NCBI GenBank assembly: GCA_017521605.1
Contig: JAFXCD010000020.1
Coordinates: forward strand, 20,160-84,159
Length of the DNA: 64,000 bases
From: Lachnospiraceae bacterium
Lineage (GTDB): Bacteria > Bacillota > Clostridia > Lachnospirales > Lachnospiraceae
Reading direction: 5' to 3'
This document shows positions 9,009 through 17,675 of this stretch, in pieces. Each line of letters starts with the position of its first letter. Within the stretch, counting starts at the first letter, position 1. The position numbers and the translations under genes are program-made. Below the pieces are notes generated by a model. It did no database searches and was not told where the DNA came from. It worked only from the letters and a program-made list of their open reading frames with translations.

Positions 9009-9641
9009 ATGTTTAATTATGAAAAGCGATTACAATTCCCCATAAATATAAAGGAAAATAATGCGAAGCTGGCTCAAGTGATTATTTCACAATTTGGTGG
9101 TCCTGATGGTGAACTGGCTGCTTCCATGCGTTATCTGTCACAACGTTTTGCTACTCCTTATAAAGAAGTTGCCGGTTTATTAACAGACATTGGTACAGAA
9201 GAACTTTCTCACTTGGAGATGGTTGGTAGCATTATCTATCAGTTGACCTGTGATTTACCTATGAGCGAAATTGAAAAGCATGGCTTTGATAAATATTATG
9301 TAGACCATACTTTAGGTATATGGCCTCAGGCAGCCGGCGGCGTACCCTTTAATGCCAACCAATTTCAGTCAAAGGGCGATATCATCACTGATTTATTTGA
9401 AGATATGGCTGCAGAACAAAAAGCTCGTACCACCTATGACAATATCCTTCGTTTGGTAAAGGATTACCCGGATGTATGCGCTCCCATTAAATTCTTAAGA
9501 GCACGCGAATTAGTTCATTTCCAACGATTTGGCGAAGCACTCCGTATCACGCAGGATCATCTTGATGATAGGAACTTCTATGCATTCAACCCAGGATTTG
9601 ATACCAATAATGACAGTCCTGCATGTGGCTGCAGCTGTTAA
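9009..9641 (+). CDS. cotJC: Spore coat protein CotJC, manganese-catalase family
   Basis: 210 aa. Member of the ferritin-like dimanganese catalase family found in spore coats. Metal-ligand helices are visible: GGPDGELAASMRYL, GTEELSHLEMVG, EDMAAEQKARTTYD and ARELVHFQRFGEAL, giving the paired E and ExxH ligands. The C-terminus ends CGCSC, an unusual Cys cap that could crosslink into the coat (inference). It is the last gene of the operon and is followed by a strong terminator at 9651-9674. Confidence 0.93.
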   Translation: MFNYEKRLQFPINIKENNAKLAQVIISQFGGPDGELAASMRYLSQRFATPYKEVAGLLTDIGTEELSHLEMVGSIIYQLTCDLPMSEIEKHGFDKYYVDHTLGIWPQAAGGVPFNANQFQSKGDIITDLFEDMAAEQKARTTYDNILRLVKDYPDVCAPIKFLRARELVHFQRFGEALRITQDHLDDRNFYAFNPGFDTNNDSPACGCSC

Positions 9642-9650
9642 TAGCAAAAA

Positions 9651-9674
9651 GAACCCCGACATTTGTCGGGGTTC
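9651..9674. terminator. Bidirectional terminator between cotJC and the purine permease
   Basis: A perfect 10-bp GC-rich stem (GAACCCCGAC with GTCGGGGTTC) with a 4-nt ATTT loop, flanked by A-rich and T-containing stretches. It serves the convergent genes on both sides. Confidence 0.9.
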
Positions 9675-9688
9675 AATAATTTAATCAT

Positions 9689-11119
9689 TTAAATTGCCAA
9701 AAAGAACTTCACAAGGAAAATTAATGACAATACATAAGTCAATACAGATACATCCTTTGCCTTTCCGGTAAACATCTTGATTACAGTGTAGGAAATCAAT
9801 CCCAAACCGATAGCATGTCCGATAGAACCGGAAACAGGCATTGCAATCAACATAATTGCAACGGGCAAACACTGTTCTATATCATCAAAATTAATATTCT
9901 TCAATCCTGTCAACATCAGCACACCCACATAGATTAAAGCTGCTGAAGTAGCTGCAGCAGGAATAATTGCGGCAATAGGAGCAATAAACATACAAGCAAG
10001 GAAAATAATGCCTGTTGTTAAAGCAGTCAAGCCTGTACGTCCGCCGGCTTCTACACCGGATGCAGATTCTACAAAGGTGGTTACCGTTGAAGTACCTGTA
10101 CTTGCACCAACAACAGTACCAATAGCATCAGAAAGTAATGCTTCCTTCATATTCGGCATTTTACCCTCTTTATCCAGCATACCTGCGCGACTTGCAGTAC
10201 CAACCAAAGTGCCAATGGTATCAAACATATCAATAATACAGAAGGAAACAAGCAACGTGATTACAGTAAACCATCCCATCTTCACAAATCCTTCAAAATT
10301 AAACTTAAATAATGTGGTTTCTACCATATCCTTGAAAGGAGGTACGAAAGAAGCTCCTGTTAAAGCTGCAAATGGATTGGTATCTAAGAAAACAGCTTGT
10401 CCTGCCCAGTAAATCAAACTGGCAACCAACATACCTACAATAACCGCAGCTTTTATACCCTTCTGCGCCAATGCAACAATCACAAACAAACCTACAAACA
10501 TAGTTACTACGGTAAGAACCATTGAAGCATAACCACTACCCATAGTATCACTTGCCTGTGATGCAGTTAATGCACCAAAGAAATCCTGCATTACATAAAA
10601 GGGACCAGCGGTTTCAGAGTAAATTCCCGCATTGGAACCAAGACCAATGTTCATAAGCATCATACCGATTGCCGGCGAAATACCAAGTCGTACGCCCAAA
10701 GGAATAGCATCTACAATCTTCTCTCGTACATTAAATACAGAAAGAATAATAAATAAAATACCTTCAATTAATATAATACAAAGAGCTGCCTGAAAAGATT
10801 CAACATAACCAAGGCCTGTAATACCTGCAATATTTGCTACTACTACGGCAAAGAAACTGTTAAGTCCCATACCGGGAGCCATGGCAAAAGGTTTATTTGC
10901 CATGAAAGCCATTGCAAACATACCGATGGCAGACGCAACACAGGTTGCCATAAATACACCATTCCAAAGTGCCTTTGTTCCGCTGGAACCAAAGTTTGTT
11001 AACAAGTTAGGATTCAACGCTATGATATAAGCCATGGTCATGAAGGTTGTCAAGCCTGCAATCACTTCTGTCTTAACCGTAGTTTTGTTCTCCTTAAGTT
11101 TGAAGATTTTTTCTAACAT
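9689..11119 (-). CDS. pbuG: NCS2 family purine permease (AzgA/PbuG-like)
   Basis: 476 aa, about 12 membrane helices. AzgA-like NCS2 proton symporters import guanine, hypoxanthine or adenine. Diagnostic parts: N-terminal ENKTTVKTEVIAGLTTFMTMAYI, the FAMAPGMGLNSFF segment, FCIIDMFDTIGTLVG, and GTSTVTTFVESASGVEAGGRTGLTAL. A ribosome site (AAGGAGG) is present. It is the last gene of nrdD-nrdG-dut-permease, 27 nt after dut, so purine import is tied to anaerobic dNTP supply. I looked for a purine riboswitch upstream; the gap is too short and none is present. The choice of PbuG over PbuO is not secure. Confidence 0.88.
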   Translation of the reverse strand: MLEKIFKLKENKTTVKTEVIAGLTTFMTMAYIIALNPNLLTNFGSSGTKALWNGVFMATCVASAIGMFAMAFMANKPFAMAPGMGLNSFFAVVVANIAGITGLGYVESFQAALCIILIEGILFIILSVFNVREKIVDAIPLGVRLGISPAIGMMLMNIGLGSNAGIYSETAGPFYVMQDFFGALTASQASDTMGSGYASMVLTVVTMFVGLFVIVALAQKGIKAAVIVGMLVASLIYWAGQAVFLDTNPFAALTGASFVPPFKDMVETTLFKFNFEGFVKMGWFTVITLLVSFCIIDMFDTIGTLVGTASRAGMLDKEGKMPNMKEALLSDAIGTVVGASTGTSTVTTFVESASGVEAGGRTGLTALTTGIIFLACMFIAPIAAIIPAAATSAALIYVGVLMLTGLKNINFDDIEQCLPVAIMLIAMPVSGSIGHAIGLGLISYTVIKMFTGKAKDVSVLTYVLSLIFLVKFFLAI

Positions 11120-11146
11120 TGATTTCCTCCTTAAATATTTGGTTAT

Positions 11147-11662
11147 TTATTTTGTGGTGCTGCCAAAGCCACCATTACGCACTCCCTGCGCATCATCATC
11201 TGTAGTGATACCATACTCTAAAAAGATGCCCTGTATAAAGCCCATACCGGCTGAAATCTCCACTGTTTTTCCTTCATTGGAATCATTGGTAATTTTAGCC
11301 ATAATATGTCCTTCATTGTCTGAATAGAAATAATCGCTGTCAATAATACCAACCGTATTATTCAACTGTAAACGATACTTAAAACCCAAACCACTTCGGG
11401 GATACAACTTTAATACCCAATCCTCTTCCATCTCGGCACGGATTCCAGTCGGCACTTTTACTGTAGAACCGGGCTCCATGGAAAAAGCAAAAGGTGAATA
11501 GAAGTCATATCCTGCACTTCCCTTTGTAGCTCTTTTAGGCAACTCAATACTTTCATATATATCCTTGATATCTGCTTCCGAATACTCCGGAAATTCATCC
11601 TTTACAGCGTTCATAAACTGCTCCAGACTCACCTTATGAAACTTTGCTATTCTTCTCATCAT
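11147..11662 (-). CDS. dut: dUTP diphosphatase
   Basis: 171 aa. Hydrolyses dUTP to dUMP and PPi, supplying the dTMP precursor and keeping uracil out of DNA. The trimeric dUTPase motifs are in order: AGYDFYSP (I), PRSGLGFKY (II), NTVGIIDSDYFYSDNEGHI (III, with an insertion relative to the usual IDSDYRGEI), GFIQGIF (IV) and the C-terminal flap RNGGFGSTTK (V). The N-terminal ~35 residues are an extension beyond the core. Tandem ATGs at the start leave a one-codon ambiguity. It sits 17 nt after nrdG, which fits coordinated dNTP metabolism. Confidence 0.88.
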   Translation of the reverse strand: MMRRIAKFHKVSLEQFMNAVKDEFPEYSEADIKDIYESIELPKRATKGSAGYDFYSPFAFSMEPGSTVKVPTGIRAEMEEDWVLKLYPRSGLGFKYRLQLNNTVGIIDSDYFYSDNEGHIMAKITNDSNEGKTVEISAGMGFIQGIFLEYGITTDDDAQGVRNGGFGSTTK

Positions 11663-11679
11663 GTGTACCTCTTATAAAT

Positions 11680-12195
11680 TTATGCATAATCTCTACAATG
11701 TAATACGGGCACAGACGGGTCCGTATTTTCCGGAGCCAGTGTTTTTCTCACATTGATAACTCTTTGGTTTTTACTTCCCTTCCAAAGCAGGGTGACATCC
11801 CTCTCTTCAATATGGAACTCTCCATCCACGACTACATCTACATACTGCATCATAGGATAATACATAATGTTTTCCCATGAATCACCGGTATACATCCAAA
11901 TAGTTTTATTTGGATACTTTTCCTTAATCTCTGCCATTAGGCTTCGCACAGTCAAACGATTGGCAGGATGTAGGGGATCCCCTCCGGAGAAAGTAATTCC
12001 GGAAATATAATCTTTATCCAGCTGTTCAAAAAGCTCCTGCTTTGCTGCTTCATCAAAAGGTAATCCACCATCCGGATCCCATGTAATAGGATTCTGACAT
12101 TCTTTACAGCAATGGGTGCATCCTGCAACCCAAAGCACAACACGCAGACCATCCCCATTTAACATATCATCTTTCGTAATATTATGGTAACGCAT
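11680..12195 (-). CDS. nrdG: Anaerobic ribonucleotide reductase activating protein
   Basis: 171 aa. Radical SAM enzyme that installs the glycyl radical on NrdD. The cluster-binding motif is GCTHCCKECQN (a CxxxCxxC arrangement near residue 30), and FSGGDPL is the SAM-binding GG motif. The product is the usual NrdG size. The ATG shares one base with the nrdD stop codon (TAATG), so translation is coupled to nrdD. Confidence 0.95.
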   Translation of the reverse strand: MRYHNITKDDMLNGDGLRVVLWVAGCTHCCKECQNPITWDPDGGLPFDEAAKQELFEQLDKDYISGITFSGGDPLHPANRLTVRSLMAEIKEKYPNKTIWMYTGDSWENIMYYPMMQYVDVVVDGEFHIEERDVTLLWKGSKNQRVINVRKTLAPENTDPSVPVLHCRDYA

Positions 12196-14375
12196 TACAT
12201 GCTTTTCCTTTCTGCAATCTCTGCCATTTTGGCATCGTTTAATCTGGTATCTCCATGTACTCTGGAGTAGGAAAGATACCCGTTCATACGGTCGATTTTT
12301 GTCAAATTCTTACTGCCACATTTCGGGCAAACATCCATTTCCAACTCCTGATGTCCGCAATCATCACAATATGCCAATGACAGATTCACGCCTTCATAGA
12401 ATCCCATATCCATAGCACGGCGAATCAAGGTCTTAACTGCCTCGATATTATAATCAATAGGATATTTTACATACTGGATTTTACCACCATTACTCAGATT
12501 CCAAAAACGCTCCTCCAGATTCTGCTTTTCAATTGGCGTGATGGTCTCTGATACATGACAATGGAAGCTGTTGCTTACATATTCTCTATCGGATACCCCT
12601 TCAATAATGCCGTATTTCTGACGGAACTGCTTCACCTGCAAACCACAAAGATTCTCTGCTGGTGTTCCGTAAATCGCATACAGATTACCATCTTCTTCTT
12701 TAAATTCTGCCACCCTTGCATTAATATGTTCCAAAACTTCGATAGCAAACTGACCATCTTCTACCAATGATTTACCATTATATAATTCCTGCAACTCATT
12801 CAATGCAGTGATACCGAAGCTGGCTGTTGCTGCCTTCAATAACGGTTTAATCTTGTCCGTAAGTTTCAGGTTACCACCTAAGAAACCACCCTCGCAATAA
12901 GCCAAAGGATTGGTAGAAGCACGCATTTCACCTAAATAAGCATAGGTTCTGATATGTAATTGACGAATCAAATTCAAATAATAATCTAAGGTCTCGTAGA
13001 AATCCGTACCTTCTTTTCTGGATTTTGCCAAAATCATTGGCAAATGCAGAGAAACTGCACCAATATTGAAACGTCCAACAAAAACAGGACTATCATTTTC
13101 ATCTGCAGGATGCATACCACCTCTGCGATACCAGGGAGACAGGAACGCTCTGCATCCCATAGGGGAGATAATTTCTCCATATTGTTTATAAATGCTTGCC
13201 ACATACCCCTTACCGGTGAGACTCAGCCAATCAGGATACATAGTCTTTGCTGAACACTGTACACCTGCTTCAAATACATCCTCCAAAGGCTTACCTGGTC
13301 CATGTAAATTCTCATCGTACAAAAATACAATCTTCGGAAAAAGAACAGGCTTCTTACACTCCTTCTTTCCCTGTCCTCTTCTACGTACATTCAGCATGGA
13401 AATGGTAGCCTGCTTAGCAAAACGACCGGTTCCCGTACCTGCTGTTACAGTAATAAACGGATAATCTCCACGGCTGCTTGCAACAGTATTAAACTTATAC
13501 TCCCAACCCTGAAAACCCTGTTCAAACTCTCTAACCACATCCGCATAGCCTTCTGCTTCTGCGGTATCTTTATCAATACCCAATCGAAGATATTTTTCTA
13601 CATTTCTCTTATATGACTTCTCTGCATAAGGTTCCAAAATCAAATCCACGCTGGGTACTGTAAAGCCACCATACTGCTGGCTGGCTGCACTTAATACAAT
13701 ATCCCCTATAACATCAAATGCCACATCCAGCGATTTGGGCTCATTGTACCAGATGTTGCCCATCTCAAAGCCGCCGGAAAGTACATTCTTTACATCAAAA
13801 AGACAACAATTCATGGTATCTCTGCGGGCAGACATATCATGTACATAAATATAACCATCCCTGCATGCCTGGATTTCTTCTGTAGTCATAAAAAACTTCT
13901 GATAAAGCTCCTTATTAAACTGATTAAAAATCAAGCTTCTCTTGGTGGAAACCAAAGCAGAGTCTGTATTGGCATTCTCTTTGTCACCGATATACATAAT
14001 GGACTGACTTTTCAAATACACATCATCCAGCATGCGCACAAAATCCTGCTTATAATTACGATAATCACGATAACTCTTTGCAACCACAGGCTTTACCTGT
14101 TCCAAGGCGCTTTCTACAATATTATGCATAATAGGAATGGGAATTTGCTGTTTGTTCAGCTCATTTACCTTATCCACAACATACTGGCAAATCTGCTGCT
14201 TCTCCTCATCCGTAAATTCCGTTAACGCTCTATAGGCACTTTTTCCCACAGCACTGATTACTTTTTGAACATTAAAAGCCTCTTTACTGCCATCCTTTTT
14301 AACTACAAACACCTTTTTCACCGGCACATAAGTTGCACTGTAATCAATACTTTCTGCGTTTTCCGTATTACTCAT
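12195..14375 (-). CDS. nrdD: Anaerobic (class III) ribonucleoside-triphosphate reductase
   Basis: 726 aa. Reduces ribonucleoside triphosphates to dNTPs without oxygen, using a glycyl radical. An N-terminal ATP-cone (KDGSKEAFNVQKVISAVGKSAY, about residues 27-120) gives allosteric control. Near the C-terminus, CDDCG...CPKCG is the zinc site. The glycyl radical loop is RMNGYLS (Gly about residue 699) in place of the more usual RxCGYLG. An AGAAGGA site precedes the ATG. An NrdR box and a sigma-A promoter lie upstream. No aerobic reductase is in the window. Confidence 0.95.
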   Translation of the reverse strand: MSNTENAESIDYSATYVPVKKVFVVKKDGSKEAFNVQKVISAVGKSAYRALTEFTDEEKQQICQYVVDKVNELNKQQIPIPIMHNIVESALEQVKPVVAKSYRDYRNYKQDFVRMLDDVYLKSQSIMYIGDKENANTDSALVSTKRSLIFNQFNKELYQKFFMTTEEIQACRDGYIYVHDMSARRDTMNCCLFDVKNVLSGGFEMGNIWYNEPKSLDVAFDVIGDIVLSAASQQYGGFTVPSVDLILEPYAEKSYKRNVEKYLRLGIDKDTAEAEGYADVVREFEQGFQGWEYKFNTVASSRGDYPFITVTAGTGTGRFAKQATISMLNVRRRGQGKKECKKPVLFPKIVFLYDENLHGPGKPLEDVFEAGVQCSAKTMYPDWLSLTGKGYVASIYKQYGEIISPMGCRAFLSPWYRRGGMHPADENDSPVFVGRFNIGAVSLHLPMILAKSRKEGTDFYETLDYYLNLIRQLHIRTYAYLGEMRASTNPLAYCEGGFLGGNLKLTDKIKPLLKAATASFGITALNELQELYNGKSLVEDGQFAIEVLEHINARVAEFKEEDGNLYAIYGTPAENLCGLQVKQFRQKYGIIEGVSDREYVSNSFHCHVSETITPIEKQNLEERFWNLSNGGKIQYVKYPIDYNIEAVKTLIRRAMDMGFYEGVNLSLAYCDDCGHQELEMDVCPKCGSKNLTKIDRMNGYLSYSRVHGDTRLNDAKMAEIAERKSM

Positions 14376-14402
14376 ACTCCATTCCTTCTTTCGTCATTCT
14401 TT

Positions 14403-14418
14403 ATACTATATATAGTGT
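14403..14418. promoter_or_regulatory. NrdR box
   Basis: ATACTATATATAGTGT, a near-perfect 16-bp palindrome matching the NrdR operator consensus acaCwAtATaTwGtgt. It lies 28 bases upstream of nrdD and about 40 bases downstream of the promoter -10. NrdR is the ATP/dATP-sensing repressor of ribonucleotide reductase genes. Boxes usually come in pairs; the expected second site one turn further upstream is weak. Confidence 0.85.
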
Positions 14419-14458
14419 GCTTCTTTTCACACGCCTTCAACATTTTGTATGCTCTTTT

Positions 14459-14487
14459 AGTATAAAAAAGTCAGAAGGAAAAGTCAA
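14459..14487 (-). promoter_or_regulatory. sigma-A promoter of nrdD-nrdG-dut-permease
   Basis: On the - strand: TTGACT (14482-14487), a 17-bp spacer, then TATACT (14459-14464). Transcription should begin near 14452, leaving a leader of about 75 nt that contains the NrdR box. Confidence 0.75.
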
Positions 14488-14552
14488 CGGTTAATAAATT
14501 AACAATACAGAAACGTCAATATTTACCAAAATTTATATATTATTTTTGTAAA

Positions 14553-15530
14553 TTATTCCTTTAACAAATCCGTTAACCATTCTTTATATTCCTGACACAC
14601 CTTTTCCGGTCCTGCTATCTTTAATTCCTTACCCACTCCTGCAACCCAGGCAAAAAACTGAGTGCTTGTCATAACCTTCACTCGGACACGTAAACCTTCT
14701 TTCTGTGGTCTTATACTCACTTCCTTACCAAATCTGTCAATAATCACTCCTACCAATTGCTCCGGGAAAGTCAGTATTACATCTTCTTCCCTGGCTCCAA
14801 ACATACCAAAGGCCTTATTTACATAATCTACCGGATTTAAATCTTTATATAATTCCTGACCAAGCCGTATGTCATCTAATATATCCACATCACTTAACTT
14901 GTCCACCCTATAATGTCTGAGTGCTTTACTGTTGTGGTCATAGGCAACCAGATAATATTTTTCCTCCTGCCACATTAAAATCCATGGACTAACCAGATAT
15001 TTTTCTTCTTTACGTGGAACCAATTCCTTTTTGGCATTCCACTCCATATAAACAAACTGTATCTGTTTATTCTCTGCTATGGCTTTCTGTATAGCATCCA
15101 CCTGATAATAAATACCTTCGTTATCCGTTTTCACTCTGCCTGCCACATATACCTGTCTGTGCAACTGCTTGGAATCATACTTATTTATCAGTTTTTCCAA
15201 CTTCCCTATTAATTGTCTTGACTTCTTTTCTGTCACAAATCGAGAGGATTGTACCGCATCCACCAAAAGCTTCAACTCCACCAGTTCAAAATCCCTGCTT
15301 GCTAAATAATATCCTCCACCACTTCGATTATCCTTTTGGATGATATCGTATCCAAATTCCTGTAATCTTGCCACATCATCATAAATACTTTTACGCTCTG
15401 CAGTCACATCATACAAAGCTAACTTTTCTATCAACTCTTTTGTTGTAATAGGATGGTTTTCATCTGTATATTCTTCTAAAATCTTTACAATATACAATAA
15501 TTTTAACTTCTGTCCGGAATTCTTTGCCAT
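14553..15530 (-). CDS. HTH/WYL-domain transcriptional regulator
   Basis: 325 aa from the ATG at 15530 (AGGGGG about 8 nt upstream; a GTG nine bases earlier is also open). N-terminal winged helix-turn-helix (KLKLLYIVKILEEYTDENHPITTKELIEKL..., about residues 8-70). A central WYL ligand-binding domain follows (VSPWILMWQEEKYYLVAYDHNSKALRHYRVDKL, about 190-225), then a WCX-type C-terminal domain ending in QEYKEWLTDLL. WYL proteins are often single-strand nucleic-acid or nucleotide sensors. Its targets are unknown. It lies directly after a truncated HAD gene. Confidence 0.88.
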   Translation of the reverse strand: MAKNSGQKLKLLYIVKILEEYTDENHPITTKELIEKLALYDVTAERKSIYDDVARLQEFGYDIIQKDNRSGGGYYLASRDFELVELKLLVDAVQSSRFVTEKKSRQLIGKLEKLINKYDSKQLHRQVYVAGRVKTDNEGIYYQVDAIQKAIAENKQIQFVYMEWNAKKELVPRKEEKYLVSPWILMWQEEKYYLVAYDHNSKALRHYRVDKLSDVDILDDIRLGQELYKDLNPVDYVNKAFGMFGAREEDVILTFPEQLVGVIIDRFGKEVSIRPQKEGLRVRVKVMTSTQFFAWVAGVGKELKIAGPEKVCQEYKEWLTDLLKE

Positions 15531-15559
15531 ACAGTACACCCCCTAACCTCAAAACATGT

Positions 15560-15640
15560 CTAATAATTCCTCATGGAATAATCAAAATCCAGCAATGTAT
15601 TATCAACATCCCAGAGTATTATAGTTATCTTCTCCCCCAT
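15560..15640 (-). pseudogene. Remnant of a HAD-family phosphatase N-terminus
   Basis: A 26-codon frame with a good ribosome site (AGGAG, 8 nt upstream) encodes a start that includes ILWDVDNTLLDFDYS. This is the DxDxT/V catalytic motif and following segment of YjjG/YfnB-like HAD phosphatases. It stops at TAG after 26 residues, and no homologous continuation is visible before the WYL gene 30 bases on. I read it as the stub of a gene whose body was deleted. Confidence 0.7.
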
Positions 15641-15671
15641 AGTCCAACTCCTATTTAAACCTAAACAAATC

Positions 15672-15708
15672 AAAAAGGCTGATGTACCAAAAATACAACA
15701 GCCTTTTT
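15672..15708 (-). terminator. Terminator after the small membrane protein gene
   Basis: AAAAAGGCTG pairs with CAGCCTTTTT around an imperfectly paired middle (GTA/TAC), with T's following on the - strand just after the gene at 15710. Confidence 0.75.
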
Positions 15709-15709
15709 A

Positions 15710-15856
15710 TTATTCCTTTTCTTCTGCTTCTACAACAGCTTTCTGGTTCTTTTTCTTTCTCAAAAACGATCCCACTGCAAAACCACAAGCCGCTACCACC
15801 AATATAATTGCCATTAAAACGATATATGATAAAAACGTATTAATAAATGCTACCAT
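15710..15856 (-). CDS. Small single-pass membrane protein
   Basis: 48 aa. One hydrophobic segment (about residues 10-32, containing SYIVLMAIILVVAACGFAVG) is followed by a basic stop-transfer RKKKNQK and an acidic tail EAEEKE. The layout suggests N-out/C-in insertion. Ribosome spacing to this ATG is long (AAGGA about 12 nt away), so an upstream TTG start is possible. Codon use and the terminator just after the stop support a real gene. Similar tiny membrane proteins occur in other Lachnospiraceae; function unknown. Confidence 0.6.
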   Translation of the reverse strand: MVAFINTFLSYIVLMAIILVVAACGFAVGSFLRKKKNQKAVVEAEEKE

Positions 15857-15996
15857 GTATCTTACCAATCCTTCCAATATGTTATTATTCCGAACTCTCT
15901 TGTCCGTTTCATATTATAGCAACTAAAACCTATTTTAGTCAAGTATGTTTCCCTAATAACCAACTAAGAAATACATTACATGACTATCTTTTTCAA

Positions 15997-17673
15997 CTAA
16001 AAAAGTTCCCAGCTTCCTTGCTTCAGAAAAACATCAGCCTGTTTTCTGGCTTTATCAATAATCTCCGATTTATATCCCATTATTTCCAAAAGCTTTATAG
16101 CATTTCTGGTGGTCGCTTTTCCCGATTGCAGCAGATAATTAAATAAAACATCTCCATCCTTAATCTCTTCTTCAAAATGATAATTATCATAAGGACCTTC
16201 CAAAAGACCGGTCAGTTCAATGTCATGGGTCGCTGCAAAGCACCGAATATTGTCACCTGTCATACTTAACAATATTTGAGTGGATGCTGCAATTCGTTCC
16301 ACAGTATTGGTACCTCTAAGAACCTCATCCACAAAACATAACACTTTGCCGTTAGTATTTTGCATACTATCCAAAATACGCTTGATCGATTTGATTTCCA
16401 CAATATAATAACTTTCTCCACTATCCAAATCATCCCTAAGAGACATAGAGGAATATAAATGGTAAATAGGTGCTTCGTATTTATCTGCTGTTACTGTATA
16501 AATGGTCTGTGCCAGTAAAGAGGACAACGCCATGGTCTTTAAGAACGTGGACTTACCTGAAGCATTTGACCCTGTAAGGAGCACATTTTTACCTGTACAA
16601 ATAGAATTCTTGACAGGATTCTCAATCAGGGGATGATACCCTTGTTCCACATTCATCTCACCATCTCTAAATATCGGTATACACCAACCCTTGTCCAAAG
16701 ATGACCTGTAAAGAGCAACGGAAATTGCAGCCTCGATAGTTCCCATAGAGGATACCATAGCATCTACTTGTTCCTTATGGGTCATCAATTCTTTCAGCAT
16801 ATGGTTAAAATAAATCAAATCCACATGAAATATCATTCGAAAATAATCAAAAACTACATCCAATGGGGAACCGGTTTTATAGATATTACCAAATATCCAA
16901 AAACAACCTTTCTTTGCCGGCTTTAATTCCTTTGCTGCTGCGAGAATCTCTTCCTTCTCTTTCTTACAAACGCTTGGCAGATTTTTACTAACTGCCTCAC
17001 CTACTTCTATCATTCGCATAATATATGACAAACTGGTTAAATAGGGCTCATTATCACTTTTAATTTTGAAATATCCAAACATTTGATAAACGGACCATAC
17101 AAGCAATCCGGCAACTCCCACTGATAAATCAAAGCAGGCTACTGCAATTAACACCGGCAGGATACAAACACTGATTATTTCTTTTTTGTTACTACGTTTT
17201 TCCAGTCTTTCCAAATAATACAGATAGTCATATAGTGAATATTTCCCTGTAGAACCCAGCTTTCTCATAAAACGCTGATACTGCACACGTTCTTCATCAT
17301 TCTTTTGATAAAAATCTGCCAGCTTATGAAAATGTTCCAGTTCATCCTGCTCCATACAGGGAGTTCTCAACATATGATACAACACTTCATCCCCTGTAGA
17401 AGAAATGCTGTAATTGATTCTGCAAAACACATCATCCATCCCTAAGTCATTCCAGGTAATGTCATCAATTTGAAACCCTTTCTGATGCTTTTCAAAATAT
17501 CCGGGAATACGTACAAAACGTTCAATTTTATATTCTTTCTCCGGCAATTTCCCCTTATCCTCACGAAGCTTTTGCAAGAATAAGCGTAATTCCTTTTTCT
17601 CTTCAAGCTTTCCCTGAATAAAAATAAATAATATTATTGCAACTGTAACAACACTAAAAATCAAGTATTCCAT
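15997..17673 (-). CDS. Membrane-anchored MutS-like ATPase
   Basis: 558 aa. The C-terminal half is the MutS ATPase/domain V: Walker A LTGSNASGKSTFLKT (about 365-380), Walker B CFVDEVLRGTNT (about 448-459) and the conserved ATHD. The N-terminal mismatch-recognition domain of MutS is absent. Instead there is an N-terminal membrane helix (residues 2-20) and a helix pair near 165-200, so the protein is probably membrane-bound. Such MutS-related proteins are common in Clostridia, and their role is unknown. The start codon lies 2 nt after the stop of the upstream amidohydrolase, so the gene belongs to the same operon. Confidence 0.85.
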   Translation of the reverse strand: MEYLIFSVVTVAIILFIFIQGKLEEKKELRLFLQKLREDKGKLPEKEYKIERFVRIPGYFEKHQKGFQIDDITWNDLGMDDVFCRINYSISSTGDEVLYHMLRTPCMEQDELEHFHKLADFYQKNDEERVQYQRFMRKLGSTGKYSLYDYLYYLERLEKRSNKKEIISVCILPVLIAVACFDLSVGVAGLLVWSVYQMFGYFKIKSDNEPYLTSLSYIMRMIEVGEAVSKNLPSVCKKEKEEILAAAKELKPAKKGCFWIFGNIYKTGSPLDVVFDYFRMIFHVDLIYFNHMLKELMTHKEQVDAMVSSMGTIEAAISVALYRSSLDKGWCIPIFRDGEMNVEQGYHPLIENPVKNSICTGKNVLLTGSNASGKSTFLKTMALSSLLAQTIYTVTADKYEAPIYHLYSSMSLRDDLDSGESYYIVEIKSIKRILDSMQNTNGKVLCFVDEVLRGTNTVERIAASTQILLSMTGDNIRCFAATHDIELTGLLEGPYDNYHFEEEIKDGDVLFNYLLQSGKATTRNAIKLLEIMGYKSEIIDKARKQADVFLKQGSWELF

Positions 17674-17675
17674 TA

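Noticed and set aside
11120-11146. Purine riboswitch for the permease
   Set aside because: Only 27 bases separate it from dut, too short for the aptamer, and none of its conserved loops is present.
14376-14460. Adenosylcobalamin riboswitch or second NrdR box upstream of nrdD
   Set aside because: No B12-box; the expected second NrdR site near 14434-14449 matches poorly.
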